Below, piece by piece: positions 12,042-25,218 of a stretch of 64,000 nt of DNA (its first letter is position 1; every line of letters begins with the position of its first letter). The DNA is taken from contig JALMLS010000215.1 of assembly GCA_038496445.1 (NCBI GenBank), positions 62,001-126,000 on the forward strand. The letters are read 5' to 3'. The notes beneath the pieces were generated by a model. That model was given only the letters and a program-made list of their open reading frames with translations. It made no database searches and was not told the DNA's origin. The position numbers and the translations under genes are program-made. The DNA comes from Trichosphaerium sp. ATCC 40318. Taxonomy: Eukaryota > Discosea > Flabellinia > Trichosidae.

Positions 12042-12546
12042 TTAAGCACAACGTTGTGCCATGAGCTCTGTTGGAGGTGGGAACTCAAGTATTTCGAACT
12101 CTGCTTCGTGTTGTTGGTAGTGTTTGTTGTAATTTGGAACCCTGTGGCCTTGTACTAGCTGATAGCGTGTCCTTGGTTTTAGATTGTTGAGGCATATTTT
12201 TACCGGCACTTTTTTACACTGTTTCAAAGCTGCTATTATTGCTGGTATACTTTCACCCTTTTGGTAAGACTGCGCTAAAGAGGAAGGTTTAGAATAAGGA
12301 AGAAATTTGGTGAGGGTCACGTGGGTGAGTGAACCAAAATGGGTTTATTTTTTTGAAAAGTTTGTTGATTTAGATAGTTTAAAACAAAAGGTATGTACCT
12401 GATAGCTGTGCTTGCAGACGTAAAACTATTTCGGGTCTTTGGCGTGGAGTGTAAGGTTTAAAACCGGAACGTTTGATACCGCAAGTAGATGACAATAGAG
12501 CCTTTATGGCCATTCTGTTCAAGTGGTTACGAGGAGAAGTGTTCAT
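12042..12546 (-). CDS. Small basic protein, family A, member 1
   Basis: Two exons. Exon 1 starts MNTSPRNHLNRMAIKAL and ends at a GTACAT donor near 12397; exon 2 resumes after a TTTAG acceptor near 12276 as AQSYQKGESIPAII and ends RCA. The C-terminal part, RTRYQLVQGHRVPNYNKHY then EAEFEILEFPPP, is mirrored by the gene at 24226-24656 (RRYQL, NYSKYY, EGEFTVWVFEPP). About 125 residues, Lys/Arg-rich, with no membrane segment. Function unknown; the conserved block suggests a small folded domain. Confidence 0.6.
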
Positions 12547-12735
12547 GTTTGTTGTAATGTTTTGGTAATGGACTAAAAAAACTTCGGCCAAGACTAACTC
12601 ACACAATGTGAGTTAGCGGAGTTACTCTTACTATGCCGTTTTGTTACTTGCCCAGTTAATACGCTTTATAAGAGCTGTTACACTAGCGGTAGCACTCGTT
12701 TAAACTGTAATATGGTTATATGAAGTGTTTCAATA

Positions 12736-12952
12736 ATGGAGACTAACGGCACAAACCAATTTGCAGTAGTAAAGACACAGACCAATGCTCGTTGGTATTC
12801 GCCGCTTATTTACCATAGATTTATTACAACGATAAACTATGGGGCTTTTGGTTCAATTTCGCGTTCCACGTGCTTACAACCAATGTCGAAGGTCAGAATG
12901 ATCAATCCTTGTTATTTTTTTTTTGAACCATCACAGATGTAGCTACAAATAA
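12736..12952 (+). CDS. Possible small two-exon gene
   Basis: ATG at 12736, frame METNGTNQFAVVKTQTNARW..., then a putative intron from GTGCTT (12869) to TCACAG (12936), and four more codons to TAA. It sits divergent to the gene ending at 12546. Nothing is recognised; the frame reads plausibly but support is only ATG plus one intron-like stretch. Confidence 0.3.
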
Positions 12953-14478
12953 CATCTCTTGGTTTAAATTGTGCGCCGAAGGTTGTTCTTGTAGGAGATT
13001 GGGAATAATGTCTCTAATTTTCGCTACAAGGAACAGTCACACTAGGGCAAATATGGCGGTTATGTAAAGGCTCTACTAGAACGGTTAGATTAACAAAAGA
13101 AAGCTACCTTTTTAGCACATGTGAATCAGCGGTATCTTTATTTTTCCGAAGTGGCAACACAGATCTCCCTCGACTAATAGTTCATCTTGGTGGTTGGTTG
13201 AGATTTCAACTTATTTGACATTATATTGTGGTTGTAGGTTGCAGTTTAGATTTTTTTTTTAGCCCAGGATGTCTTGAGAAAGAACATTGTAATATTTTCG
13301 GGTTGGAGCTTTTTTTTTACGACTAGACACAAATCGCAAAAGTCCTTTTTCTGATTTTTTTTTGTATTCTTTTGTCCTTGCAAGGAACACGTGCAGTTTT
13401 TGAATTAGAAGTGAGTGTAAAAAGTCTTCAAAAAAAAATAAACAGACAAGTTTTTATTACGACTTGCTTGGGTGACATACAGTTGTTGTATGCGTTGAGT
13501 AACAGCGTCAGAAGTGGTTTTTAGGCGGAAAAATAAATAGAAGCAAAAAAAGTTTTGTTAAAAGATTGTGCCACACACCGCTTTGGGCGTACCGTGCTAT
13601 TTCTTCGGGTTTTTTGAGAGTAAGCGAGTTGTAGCGCCACTAACGAATACGTCAAACGTTTCTGACAAAATACACAAACCTACATAGAAGCCATAATGGG
13701 TGATAGCCTCTTTTTGGCTTTAGTTTATTTGGAATAAAAACTGCTCAAAAAAAAAAAAAGAGTTTTGCCGAAGTATAGTAGTTATTATAATAATAAAAGA
13801 ACTATCACGGTTACCATAACGCCTTTTTTAATACAGAGAAAAGAAAACGAATTGTTGATAAAGAAAGTGAACTCTTTTTTTTTCGCTGGTAAACTGGGAA
13901 CGTCGAAAGCTTTCAAACAAAAATCACGTGATCTTTTTTTGTTCGTTTTTTGACAAAAAGCTTTTTTTGTTTTGTTTTGTTTTTTTTTTCGGTCCTGTCT
14001 TCTCGGACTATCCTAATTCTTTGGAAATACAATACCCCATACGTACCTGTTATCCTCAACACTTCAAAGTCTGAAACAATGTAATTTCATCGGAGGAATT
14101 CCATAAAGAAGAAAATGTCACAAACGGATCTTTTTTCTGTCCATGACATGGGAAAGAAAAAACCCTAACGACGAACAAACCTCTTGTCGTATTCTGTAGT
14201 AGTAGTAAACTTAAAGAAACAATCGTGATATGGTGCGATACGTACTAAGCAAAGAATGTGAAAGAGGAATGAGTTGTGAGCTCTCAATTCCGATGGTCCT
14301 ATTGTCTTCCTCATTGCGCGGACAACATTTCAAGTGCTCCGGGGTAACTATGTTAGTCAGTTCCAAAATGAAGTGGTTGAAGTATTCGCAGTATTTTTAG
14401 AAGTAGCTAGTTCGTACAGGGAAGCCAAAAGTGGTCATTCCCGCGGAACTGCTTTTTTGTAGTATTTTTCTTCAAACA
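12953..14478. other. Gap, no convincing gene
   Basis: I see no gene. One minus-strand donor-like site (ACAG before GTACGT, near 14045) hints at an unrecognised exon. Confidence 0.35.
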
Positions 14479-14893
14479 TCAATTGTTTCGGCTCACATCC
14501 CGACGAAGACCTATTATTGAGTTCGTTAGTACACAATAGATATGTAAGCGTTGTTTGTAGTTTTAATGGGTACCCATTGTATAAAATACAGCACCACAAA
14601 GAAACCTGTAAGGGAAAAAAAAAATCTGTACATTCGTCATATTTTTCGATGGTAACGAGTTTGTATCCCATTACCACTCCCTGATACGCCATACGCTTTT
14701 AAAAATATCCACCCAGTTTATCTCTTGTATAGAAAAATACAAATATTATACTACCTATCATGAATAACGGCGTCAGAGCATGTTGTAATATTAAAAAAAA
14801 ATACAATCTCAAAATTAGTAAAAGACAAGACGTACCTGCACCTGACCACGTGTACTTTACTGTTTCTGCGTATACATTGATATGTTTATTCAT
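14479..14893 (-). CDS. Possible small membrane protein, spliced
   Basis: It starts MNKHINVYAETVKYTWSGA, then a GTACGT donor near 14835. Joining to the AG before AGATAAACTG gives EINWVDIFKSVWRIRE; a GTAATG-CTTACAG intron then leads to WFLCGAVFYTMG, and a GTACCC donor leads to LRRDVSRNN and stop. All joins keep frame. The roughly 55-residue product with one hydrophobic segment resembles small single-pass organelle subunits in size only. An unspliced alternative (64 codons to 14699) reads mostly as translated intron. Confidence 0.4.
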
Positions 14894-15184
14894 ACGGTAT
14901 GTAGAAGCAACTGGAGAAGCTAAATAGATTTTACTACAAAGTCCTGTAAAGCGTAACTCGAAGCAATAATAGATGCTTTCTATGTGCTGTTGTCCTTATA
15001 GCTGCTTCTTCATTACCTCTTCAAAATCGCGGAACAGTTTCCAAAAGATTAAATGGTATTATTATTCAACATACAAGTGTATGTCTACGACAATAATATT
15101 CGTATTGAGGAAAATTTTGAGTCAGAAAATTTTAGTCTAAAATTGCCTTAGTTTTCGAAAATTTTTCATTTCGAAACGGCAGAC

Positions 15185-17150
15185 ATGGAAAGAAAACACC
15201 TTGTAAAACGAAAGGTAAAATACAATTTATCATCAACCTCAGCCATTAAAAAACAGTTTTGCGCTGATGACGCGCAAGTGTACCTCAATTACAAAACGTT
15301 TTACTTCGCGCGCTTTTTTTTATTGTTTAGACTCTGTTTTGGTGGGTTTTGTTAGTATCTAGTGTCCAATGTTCATTAACCAACTTATTCTCTTAGAATG
15401 ATCTTCAAAAGCGCTGTACGAGATCGTGTAAGCGTAAAAAAGCACCGTGTAAACAGGAACGGCCAACAAAAAAGCGAAAACTGAAGCAACAAAAACCGCT
15501 GTGGAAGGTACTCGACGCCGTTTTGTTTTATATGCCGTATATTGACAGTGTTTTTAGGTGTTTCCTTACCTGCTCAATAAAAAAACTTTGGGGTACTATC
15601 CATTCAAACGTCTAGGGTAAGTGATACATTACAAAACCCATGCAATACCATTTTATGGATTTTGAATTCAAAAAGCCCTCCAATCGAATCGAATCGCTCA
15701 TTTTTGATTTTTCTAGATACGTCACTTGTTTTTGGTCCGCGCTCACATACAAGTTTATACCCCACATGTCAATGCTATCGTACGGATACTTTGATCCTTA
15801 TTTGAGATACTTTTGAAGTGACATTTCGCTGTAGAAAGATAACCAAACGGGACGCAAGAAGAAAAGCTTTTAAGAGTATTTTGAGTAAAGAGGAGTATGA
15901 GAAAGTATATGATGGTGGTTATACAGGGTTTCTCACGTGCTTAAAGTAAGAAAACTTTTTTTTTTTCCGATTTTTATGTTTGTCATGACAGGCAGTTTAC
16001 GCTTATATATCTTTAGTTATATGCTCTTTGAGGTTCAAATAGGAGATGAGGTAATCATACAAAACCGAGGAAGCAACTTGGAGTTCACTGTGGGAGAGAT
16101 AATAAGTGGACCTGAGTGGGCAACTGAAGTTGATCTTGGTTAGTAAAATTTTATTAGCCACGTTGTTCACCACATGACACTTTACAGGTATGGCCCAAAG
16201 AGGTCGTAATAGTTGTAGCAAAAACATAGCACTTATTCGTAGAGTAAAATGGACTCATGTAAGTAGAGAAGGGAAACCCTATGGTGGGTTATACGCTGAG
16301 GTATTTTTTTTTGAAAAACCAAGTAAATACAACTCTTCGTTTTTTGCTCATTCTTGGCAGGCCGAAGCACACTTTCCGGATGTACCTCCATATGCCAAAC
16401 TTATGAATAAAGGGACTACAATATTCAAGTACACATCAACACCTAATACCCAGCATTACCGATTTCTATTCAAATCTCCTAAACTTGTGCGAAAGTTTGA
16501 AGAAAATGTATGTCACAAAACTTTGAACCAGTTCAAGAAAATCTGATAATACTACAGGACAGACTTATCCCAAAGGATTGTCCAGGCTTCAAGGAGTGTT
16601 TCCACAATAAGTTCGATGATGTAGACGCGAAATCAGCCTTCCAGGTACGCCATACTTTAAAATAAAACCGCAAACCCATTTTTTAAATTTCTGTAGATAA
16701 TGAGCTTGCTAGAAGAGGATGAGGATAATCAACAAATCGATGACTCAAAACAAGCAAATTTAGACAGTAGATCAGAAAAAAGCTCTAGTTTGAATGTTAC
16801 TTCTGAATACGAATCGTATGATGAGAATGGTAATATAGCACTCCAAGTACGTATACACGAAAGTCGAGAAAGCCATTTTAAAAAAGTTGGTTCCTTTTTT
16901 TTTTTTTGAAATGACATCGAAATAGCAAGAAACGAGCACTCAGATTGAGCGAATGATGAAGGAAAGAGCGGGTAATCTTATAATTTTTTTTATGTTTCAC
17001 TAATGGTGAGTTCTAGAAAAGATGATTTCTAGGGCTCTGCGCGATCGTACAAACACTATGAAACCGTGTAAACACAGTACCCGAAGTTTTAAAGAGAAGA
17101 AATTATCAAAGAAATCAATGCATTGTGCTGTTGCTAAACAAAAGTACTAA
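15185..17150 (+). CDS. Orphan, probably nuclear protein, about 440 residues, about 12 exons
   Basis: It begins MERKHLVKRK; exon 2 is strongly basic with cysteines (RCTRSCKRKKAPCKQERPTK), resembling a nuclear localisation signal. Later exons join in frame: KITKRDARRKAFKSILSKEE, then a compact segment (FEVQIGDEVIIQNRGSNLEF, GEIISGPEWATEVDL), HVSREGKPYGGLYAE, YAKLMNKGTTIFKYTS, an acidic serine-rich stretch (LLEEDEDNQQIDDSKQ), and a basic tail ending VAKQKY at TAA 17148-17150. Donors are GTAAAA, GTACTC, GTACGG, GTAAGA, GTTAGT, GTATTT, GTATGT, GTACGC, GTACGT and GTAATC. The GDEVIIQN segment is reminiscent of small beta-barrel chromatin readers, but I do not recognise a family. Confidence 0.65.
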
Positions 17151-18006
17151 ACGCTCTACCCTCCCTATACACGTTACTTATAATATAAATAGACTGCTTA
17201 TGAGTCTAAAAGGATACAAAGTAAGGGAGTTACGCAGTTAAAACGAAAACCATGAAGTAGTGCTTAAACTCGCTCATAACCTATCAAAGCATTGGATTTG
17301 AATAAACATAGCGTAAATACGCGTTATTAAACTCGAATTACGCTTAAAAACATGTATTTTAAACAAAAGACTATCAAGTCCTAATACTACCTGTATTAGC
17401 GTCTTTCAACCATACATGACCTTCCCAGATTTGGAAAATCAGGTATAAACTGCATAGAGACTCAAAAGATAAAAAAAAACGGTAAAAGGGCAAAAACGAG
17501 TACGATACCATGAGTCACGTTATTACCGTCCGTAAAAGGCTATTGAAAAAAACGGCCATCAGGAATAGGAAAACGGATAAATTGATAGCACTGCTATTTT
17601 AAGATTTTTAAATAGATTACTACTACACTTGTACTGCTGTGCAACTTGGGAAGAAAAAACCAAACAGCAACGGGAGAAAAAGAGGTTAAATACTCTGATT
17701 AGTAAGTATAAAAACAAAAAAATTACGAAGTTGTTTCAAAGAGTTGTCTTACTTTTTTTATTTTTTTTACAAGTTTGCCCGCCGCCATTATTATTTAATT
17801 TACATTGCAGAATAGCTTGTTTTTTTGGTACTTTGTTATGGGTAGTAAAAAAGCACGTGATACGCGTTTTGGGCTAAGTCTTGCGTTTTTTGTGATTCTT
17901 AATGTTTTTGGTGCACATAGAATAAAATAAACGGCTTGTCGCCAAAGAGCCATTTTAAACTAATATCGTAAAGTACGATACTGTTTATGACCAAAGAAGG
18001 GTGATT
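17151..18006. other. Intergenic gap
   Basis: There is no supported gene. It contains one CACGTG (17854), about 150 bp before the kinase ATG. Confidence 0.4.
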
Positions 18007-21000
18007 ATGTCGATGATTGCTTCAAAACAGCCAAATTCTTTAAAGAGCTCTCAAACTGAACTGTACCCTGGATTATTACTTCGTAAGGTAACGTTTTGTT
18101 CTCATTTGCGAGCGAAAGAAATAGGTGTTGTGTTTTACAACATCGTTTTTATGTCGCGTACAACCCAATAGCGCGTGTGTAATTGCCAAAAACCGCAAAA
18201 ACGATGAAATACAAATTCAGAAACTACGACACTTACTCGCTTCGTGTTTGTATCGTTCTAAAACTGGCTCTTGAGCCACATTACTGTTTTTCTAGGCAAT
18301 AATATAACTAATGGCGTTTACTGTAGATCCACCTACTCACACCTTGGATATGCGTGCCGTTCATGGCGTTTATGGCTAAAACATTCAACTTATTTTTAAT
18401 CGCCGTGACGCTACAAGTATGCATTCACCTCGCTTCACTGGCATTTTGGAGACACAGAGCAACGCTATTACATATTTTAGTACAAGCATTGTTTCTTCCT
18501 TTTTACCATGCCTTCACACGTACGCGTAATTTCAAAAAAACATAACAAACTAGCTCTCTCTCTACAAAACTGACTACCGCAACACATTTTTTTTTGAATA
18601 TTTCAAAAACTTCATTTCAGTTTTTTTTTTGAATTCTGAGCCATAACTTCGGCTCTTTGACATGTTTTTGGCATTTGGTTGTATAAAACGTATATAACAT
18701 ATGCTGTATCTTATACAGAAACATGCCATAAAGCGATTCAAAGGCGTAAAAATTATTAAAAAGCCAGAGAAAAAATTTTTACACAGAAACAAAACTCTGA
18801 AGTCTTACGCGTAACACAAACTCCTATGGTTATCTCCGCTGGTTTATTTGCAATAAAAAAAATAACTAAAGAGAAATACATTATTGGGACTACTTATAAT
18901 CAGTCACGTGATGTATAATCGTTGATGTTTAAAATTTTTTTGTTTTGTCATGTGTTTTTATTTTTATTTTTATTTATTTCGATTACGGCAGCGTTGTTGT
19001 TTAGTAGTCCTTTGTGACGTTTTTGTAGTTTTTCAGTTGGAGAAAAAAAAAACCCCAAAATAAAAATCCCAACGCTTTGGATTCACATTTTTTTTGTTTG
19101 GTTTCTAACTAGCAAATTCATTTGTTTCTTTTGGGATAGTGTATATCATATTAGAATTTAATTATTTCGCTGTTTATTGAAACCTAAAATTATCTGCACA
19201 CACTTTTTTGCGCACGCTAGTCTTTTTTAGATTTTTTTTTAATACAAAGTCTCGAATACTAATGTTTTTTGTCGTTTAGCTAATGTTGATCTATGGCCTT
19301 TGCTTTTGATTTCTTCCTTCTTTTTATGCTTGATAAATCAAAGCAATGTTGTAAGTGCTTCTGGTATTGCTGTTATCCTTGTTACAGATGTCATAAGTGC
19401 TTACATTTTTGGCGGAAATGTTGTGGACATTTTAGCCCGAGATGCTTTAGTTGTAATGTTTGGTACGTAATACTATGGCGTTTAAAATACGCTTACTTTA
19501 TGATAAATAACTGTTAGCTTTTCATTAATCTTTTTAAAACAAGCACCTTCAAAAAATCTCAAAATCAATGGTTGCTATCACGTGCTTTTTCATTTTCAAA
19601 AATAAGATAATTGTCCAACTTTTTTTTTTTGAGTTTTTTTTTTAACTTCTTTACTCTGTAAGTTAACAATGAATAACTAGGTTGTATTCTTATGCAAGTT
19701 ATTAAACACTACAAGGATGCTTTACTTTCTTATCAACATCGTTGGTCTGCTTTGGCGAATACTACGGATAGCATGATTATAATATTAAATAATAGTTCAA
19801 AAATAGTTTATGCAAACACGTACGTCAATAATACTTTGAGGGCTTTCTTTTTTTGAACATTAGCAACAAATAATTACGTTGGTTCTTTCGAATTGAAGTA
19901 AAACTACAGACAGTTAAATGACTCGCCCGAAACTTTCCGTCATAGTTTTTTGATCTTTTTTGGCTCTTGTGCTACAGAGTCTTTGGTTTTTTTTATAGCT
20001 CGTTTCTTTGTAAATAACCTGACACGCATTATAGGCAAGTAAGATCAATACTGGGACATCAGGAATGCGAGTTAATTGGAGAAAAAATCACTAAAATTAT
20101 GGATGCATCGGCGATACCCTTTATTCTTCAAGAAATGGGTAATACATCTCTTTGTGGTGCTTCTGAACCTTTTCAAACGTTTTTACACTCAAGAAAAGGT
20201 CATGTACCAATTCAGGCACGTCTTAATTAAAAAAACGACTATGACGACATCAACTTTCTCCTTTTTTGATTTAAAAGCGACAATGACAAAACCACTATTG
20301 TTTAATCCGTTTTCACGCATTTAAAGAGCGGATATTAATTTTTTTGTTTGTTTAGCTATCTATTGTCAGGATAACAGAAGAGGACCTTAAAGGCACACAG
20401 CAGTATATGTGCGTGTGTAAAGATATGTCCGCATCTGCAGAGATGCAGGCGTTAAGGTTCGGAGGATTTTTTTCTATTTTTTCTTCCCGGCTTATAAAAT
20501 CTTAGAGCTGCATCTGCTGAGGCAGCTGAAGCCGCTGAGGTGAAATCTTCATTTTTGGCGACGATGGGACATGAAATAAGAACACCTCTTTCAGGCACGT
20601 AGTAAACTCATATCTACGCGGTATTTTATTGTTTTTCCGTTCTAACTTTTCGCTTCTTTAGCTATTACTGGAATGACAGAATGGTTACTGGAGACGCCTT
20701 TGAATGAAGAACAACTCGATAATTGTCAGAATATTCTCAAATCTAGCAATCTTCTCATGCGCATCTTGACTGATATTTTGGACTACTCTAAGCTCAATGC
20801 CGACAGTCTTGAGCTTGAAAATGCCGAGTTTCATCTTCATCAAAGTATAAACGTTGTTTGCGATTCTATAGCCCAAGAAGCGTACAAGAAGGTATTACTA
20901 CCGTTTGTGCTCTACGCAGTTTTTTTCGCTCTACAAATTTTTTAGTGTTGCATCTCATCGTGTATTAGGGACTTGAGCTCATTGTAGACTTTGATTGGGA

Positions 21001-23849
21001 GTTACCTTATCGAGTTGTGGGTGATGAAGTGCGATTACAGCAGTGTTTGTATAATCTCCTCACAAACGCCATAAAATTCACGGAGAAGGGTCATATCCTC
21101 CTGAAAGTACGTTTTTTATTGTTTTGTAGAGCCACTCTTTTGTAATCCTTTTACTTCAGGCGCGTAGGCAAACGAATAATTCAATAGTACCGGATACACA
21201 ACAAATAGTTATTTCTGTTGCAGACACTGGAAGTGTGCGTTGTTTGATTTGTTTTTTTTTAATCCGCTCGAAACTTGTTAGTTTCGTCTCATATTCTCAA
21301 TGTAGCTCTCGCCTAGTTGCTTACCGGCTTTCTTAGGGTATATCTGAGAATGACTTACATAAATTATTCGTACCTTTTTCACAGCTTGGTAGTGGCACTA
21401 AGTACCCTTATAATAGAAACTATAGAGGTGCAGGCTTAGGTGCGTAATTAAAAAAAGAGAGTCCATAATTTTCTTTTTCTCTTGGTCTTGTTTTTGTTGC
21501 TAACGCTATCTTCCAGGATTGTCTATATGTAAGAAACTTATGAATCTCATGAACGGTAAAGTTACAGCAAAATCTGTTCTTGGAGAGGGATCTACGTTTA
21601 CGTTAAGATTACCTATGCAGGTAAGATTTCTAATTCTCACTTTTTTATTACTTTTTTTTGTTTTTTTTGCTGTCTACTTACTCTGTTTCTCCATCTCTCT
21701 TTTTTTTCCATTTTATAGTAAATGGGTTCTTAACCATACTGAATATTGCTTTTTAGACAGCGTTTTATGAATCTCCTGTTTTTAAACGGCGTGCAATTAG
21801 TAGACCTGTTAATACTATTCTTAATGGTATTGTTCTTGTATCTGTTGCTTGTCCTATGCTTGAGACTCATTTACGAAAACTTCTATTCCGATGCAATATT
21901 AAAACAGACACTGCAGAGAATAGTGACATTTTTGAGCAGAAGTATATTAACAACAAGAAGTCTTATTCTATGACTTTTATTGATCGAGATGTTTTGGAGG
22001 ATTTACCGGCTTCAACGTGTTCTAAAATCATAGGAAAGGAAGATATAGTAGTATTATATTCCCCTCAAGATAAGAGAATGATATCTAACCTAGAGGAACA
22101 AGGTGAGTCATCGTTTTTAAACAAACTTTTCGTTTGATCAAAAAAATCCGAAATTTTTTCGACGCGTGTCATTTTTTTTTTGGTGTTGTGTCTGTTCTGA
22201 GACACCAAAGAAAACTTGTGCGTTAAACCTAATATTTACTACACGCAGTCCAATTTTTATTTTCGGTTTAAAGTAGAAATGTGTCCTGTTTTGGCTATCT
22301 TTTTTGACATTTTGTTTTTTTTTTGTAGGTTTCACTAGACATGTATTAAAGCCTTTAAAACTAAAGGATATTTTGAAACAGTTCGAGAATATTGGTGTTA
22401 CGTTGAAGCCAGGAAAAATGAGCGAAGATTTACACAATGCTTATAATCATATTGTTGGCACACCTTCGCAGAAGAAGGTATCCTAGAAGAATTCTCCTTG
22501 TTTGTTTTTTTTTTTTTTTGAAAAAAAGTTCGTTTGACGTCAAACGTCTAACGCTTTCTTCTTTTTGTAGAGAGCACAACTTAGTCGTCAGTTAATAACA
22601 CCACCAAGTCCAAGACGAAATATAGCTACAAATGTCTTGAAAGGTAAGTGAGAGAGAAAGAAAGCACAAACAAAGCACAAACTCGATCTTTTTTTTTTGT
22701 TTTGTTTTTGGAATCGTCAACAAGAAAACTCCTTTTTTTCGTAACACGCGGAAGGCAATACCGTTTTTTTTTTTTTTAACTAAATTGGCATTAGGCAATG
22801 TGAGTATTTTAGTTGCTGAAGACGATGAGCTACATAAGAAAATTGTTGCGAGACTTTTATCTCGTATTGATAATGTTCGCTTTGATATTAGCGAAAATGG
22901 CAAAGAGGCGCTTAGTAAACTATATCATGACGGTTAGTGGACATTTATTCCATAAAAAATTTTTGAATGAAAAAAAGGTCAAAAAAAAAAAACTCGGTCG
23001 TTCCGTGACCTTGTGATTGAATTTTTTTTTGATTTCCTTTTTCGTCGTTTGCGCCTTCCTCTCCATGTTTTACGCGTTTGTTCTTATTTTTTTATTCAAG
23101 GTGACAAGTATGATTTATGTTTATTTGATTGTATGATGCCTGTAATGGATGGCTATGAGGTATGTACTCTAAATCTTTCGCTCATGTTATGTTATCAACG
23201 GTTTTTTTTTTTGGAAAATTCTTTCTTCGTTTCACAGGTATACTACCTGGTAGTATTGTGGATGTTCTGCGTAATAATATTTTACCTTGAACTAGCGTTA
23301 TACTTATACACTATCGCTTACTATTGTCGAAGTTATAGTTCCTTACTGATACCAAGTCTAAAAACTAACATGTCTTTTTTTAGGCGACACAACAGATTAG
23401 AAAGCTTGAGAGTACCATGCAGATGCCCTACCGTGGACGAAAGCCAATTATTGCTGTTACAGCTAACGTAATGCCTACTGACAAGAACCTTTGCTATGAA
23501 GCTGGTATGGATGGTACGTGTCAAACTGTCAACAAATATTTTGTTCGGAATCGCCAGTTTTTCATTTTGTGATTTTTTGTGCCTCTTTTTTTATTTAAAT
23601 GTCTTCTCTTATTTTCTGAACTCTATATGAAACATAGCTACTATGTTAGTAGAGGATAAGTATATTTTCAAATCACGTGGTCAAATAGAGACACTTTTTT
23701 TTTTCTTTTTTTTCTCGGTTCATGTGTGGCGTATGGTAAACTTACTTTTATTTATAGCTTATATAAAAAAGCCTCTTCAAAGGCAAGATGTTATTAATGC
23801 TATTAAAACATACATTAAAAAAAAACACACTGTAAAATTTGTAAAATAA
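18007..23849 (+). CDS. Hybrid sensor histidine kinase with membrane N-terminus, PAS and two receiver domains
   Basis: N-terminal hydrophobic exons ([35 protein letters not shown]) are followed by a PAS-like segment ([20 protein letters not shown]). A HisKA H-box ([14 protein letters not shown]) and the ATPase N-box (NLLTNAIKF), G1 (DTGSGIS, split by a GTGCGT intron) and G2 (GAGLGLS) boxes follow. Then comes a degenerate receiver (no acidic pair, but VLKPL kept) and a full receiver: acidic pocket AEDDE, phospho-acceptor D in [18 protein letters not shown], and K in YIKKPL. It ends KFVK at 23849. Expected role: autophosphorylation on His and relay to Asp, then to an HPt protein elsewhere. About 17 introns, two of them GC-AG (donors at 20216 and 20595). 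Exons between 18418 and 19278 are unresolved, and the start is the first of two nearby ATGs. Confidence 0.9.
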
Positions 23850-24225
23850 AACAACCAGATAGAGATTAACAAAAAAAACCAACCGAACTAAAAACCTTGA
23901 TGTATTACCTTTACAAGATAGTAGCTATAACCTCCAGCCAAAGAAAAACACACACACAACGACACAATACTTTCTACAAAAAGTTCCATAAACAACAAAA
24001 GGAAATATCAAAAAAAAAAAAATGATACGGAATGGCAATGTTTCTCTAGTTGATAAAGGGCCTCTGTTTTGTACTGGACCTCGGAGTTAGTTGAAGGGAA
24101 AATGAACTATTAGCTTATTTGTTAATTAAACATGTCTATTGTGTACAAAAAATACAGGGGCGCGGAGGACAAATCTTGTGATTTGTTGTTCTTTTTTTTC
24201 CAGCTTTGGTTGTCTCTTGACAAAT
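23850..24225. other. Convergent 3' intergenic region
   Basis: A-rich sequence between two convergent genes. No gene is seen. Confidence 0.5.
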
Positions 24226-24656
24226 CTATTGTTCTTGTAACATTGGTGGTTCGAATACCCACACTGTAAATTCACCCTCTGTTCTGTTATAGTACTTGCT
24301 GTAGTTACATGACTTTGTGTGGAAGTTAAGCTGATATCTTCTCAATCCTTGTTGTCTCTTTACAAGTTTCAGAGTGTTAGCATCCCAGTAGTTGTTTTCA
24401 TATTCATTCTTACGAGTACTGAACCTCATCTCTAACGTACAAGTGTCAAAAAAAAGTCGGGTAAATAGGTTCAACCTATTGTTTTTTTTTTTTTTTGTAA
24501 ATTCCGTTTGTCACGTGACGTACGACAGTTTTTAGACGAGTTCAAAAAAACTCGAGGATGTGTTTTCGTTAGTCTCTTTTTTTGTTTTGAAACACCAGAG
24601 AGATGTGGTGTGATAAGTTCTGATATATTAATACGTCCTTTTGGTGTGTAAGTCAT
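24226..24656 (-). CDS. Small basic protein, family A, member 2
   Basis: Two exons. MTYTPKGRINISELITPHLS... ends at a GTACGT donor (near 24522) whose first bases overlap a TCACGTGA palindrome. Exon 2 joins after GTTAG as MRFSTRKNEYENNYWDANTL, LKLVKRQQGLRRYQLNFH, NYSKYYNRTEGEFTVWVFEP and ends LQEQ. It shares RYQL, NY.K.Y, EF and PP with the gene at 12042-12546, and the same size and two-exon layout. About 112 residues, basic, soluble, unknown function. Family membership is inferred from this motif alone. Confidence 0.6.
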
Positions 24657-25218
24657 TGTTGCTGTTGTGGTTGTATATAAAAAATGATATGTACACGTGT
24701 GGGTCAAGATTTTGACTGAAAAAAACCGTTGGGTTCCAAATAGGATATTTCTATCCGTTTTATAACTTTTCTACATTTTAGTGTTTTGTATCTTTATATC
24801 TATCACGTGATGTTAAATATATAGATTACATACGAAATAATGTATATCTTGAAACAGAAACGATATACTTTGCAGTAACAACGAAAAAAACTTCCAAAAG
24901 TGCTTACAACGTACAGAATAGATTATTCTTTCGGACTTGGAAAAAAAAATGGGAGGTAAAAATAATCACATGACTGTGTACCAACGGCGCAAAATATTAC
25001 CACGAGTTACCACGGTATTTTTAAGAAATATAATACAGATATAATAATATTACGAGATGTGTATGAACAATTCCTACCAACCAACGTCATTTTTTTTTTT
25101 TGAAAAAACCGAAAAGTTTGTGGTCACCAAAAACACTAATACTTCATTGAACACCTTCAACTGAATACCCACGCTCTGTATTTCCTCCAAAGAGTACGGT
25201 TAACACATAGCCAATATA
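24657..25218. other. Intergenic, no supported gene
   Basis: A/T-rich with two CACGTG sites (24694, 24804) upstream of the minus-strand gene. Nothing else is seen. Confidence 0.45.
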
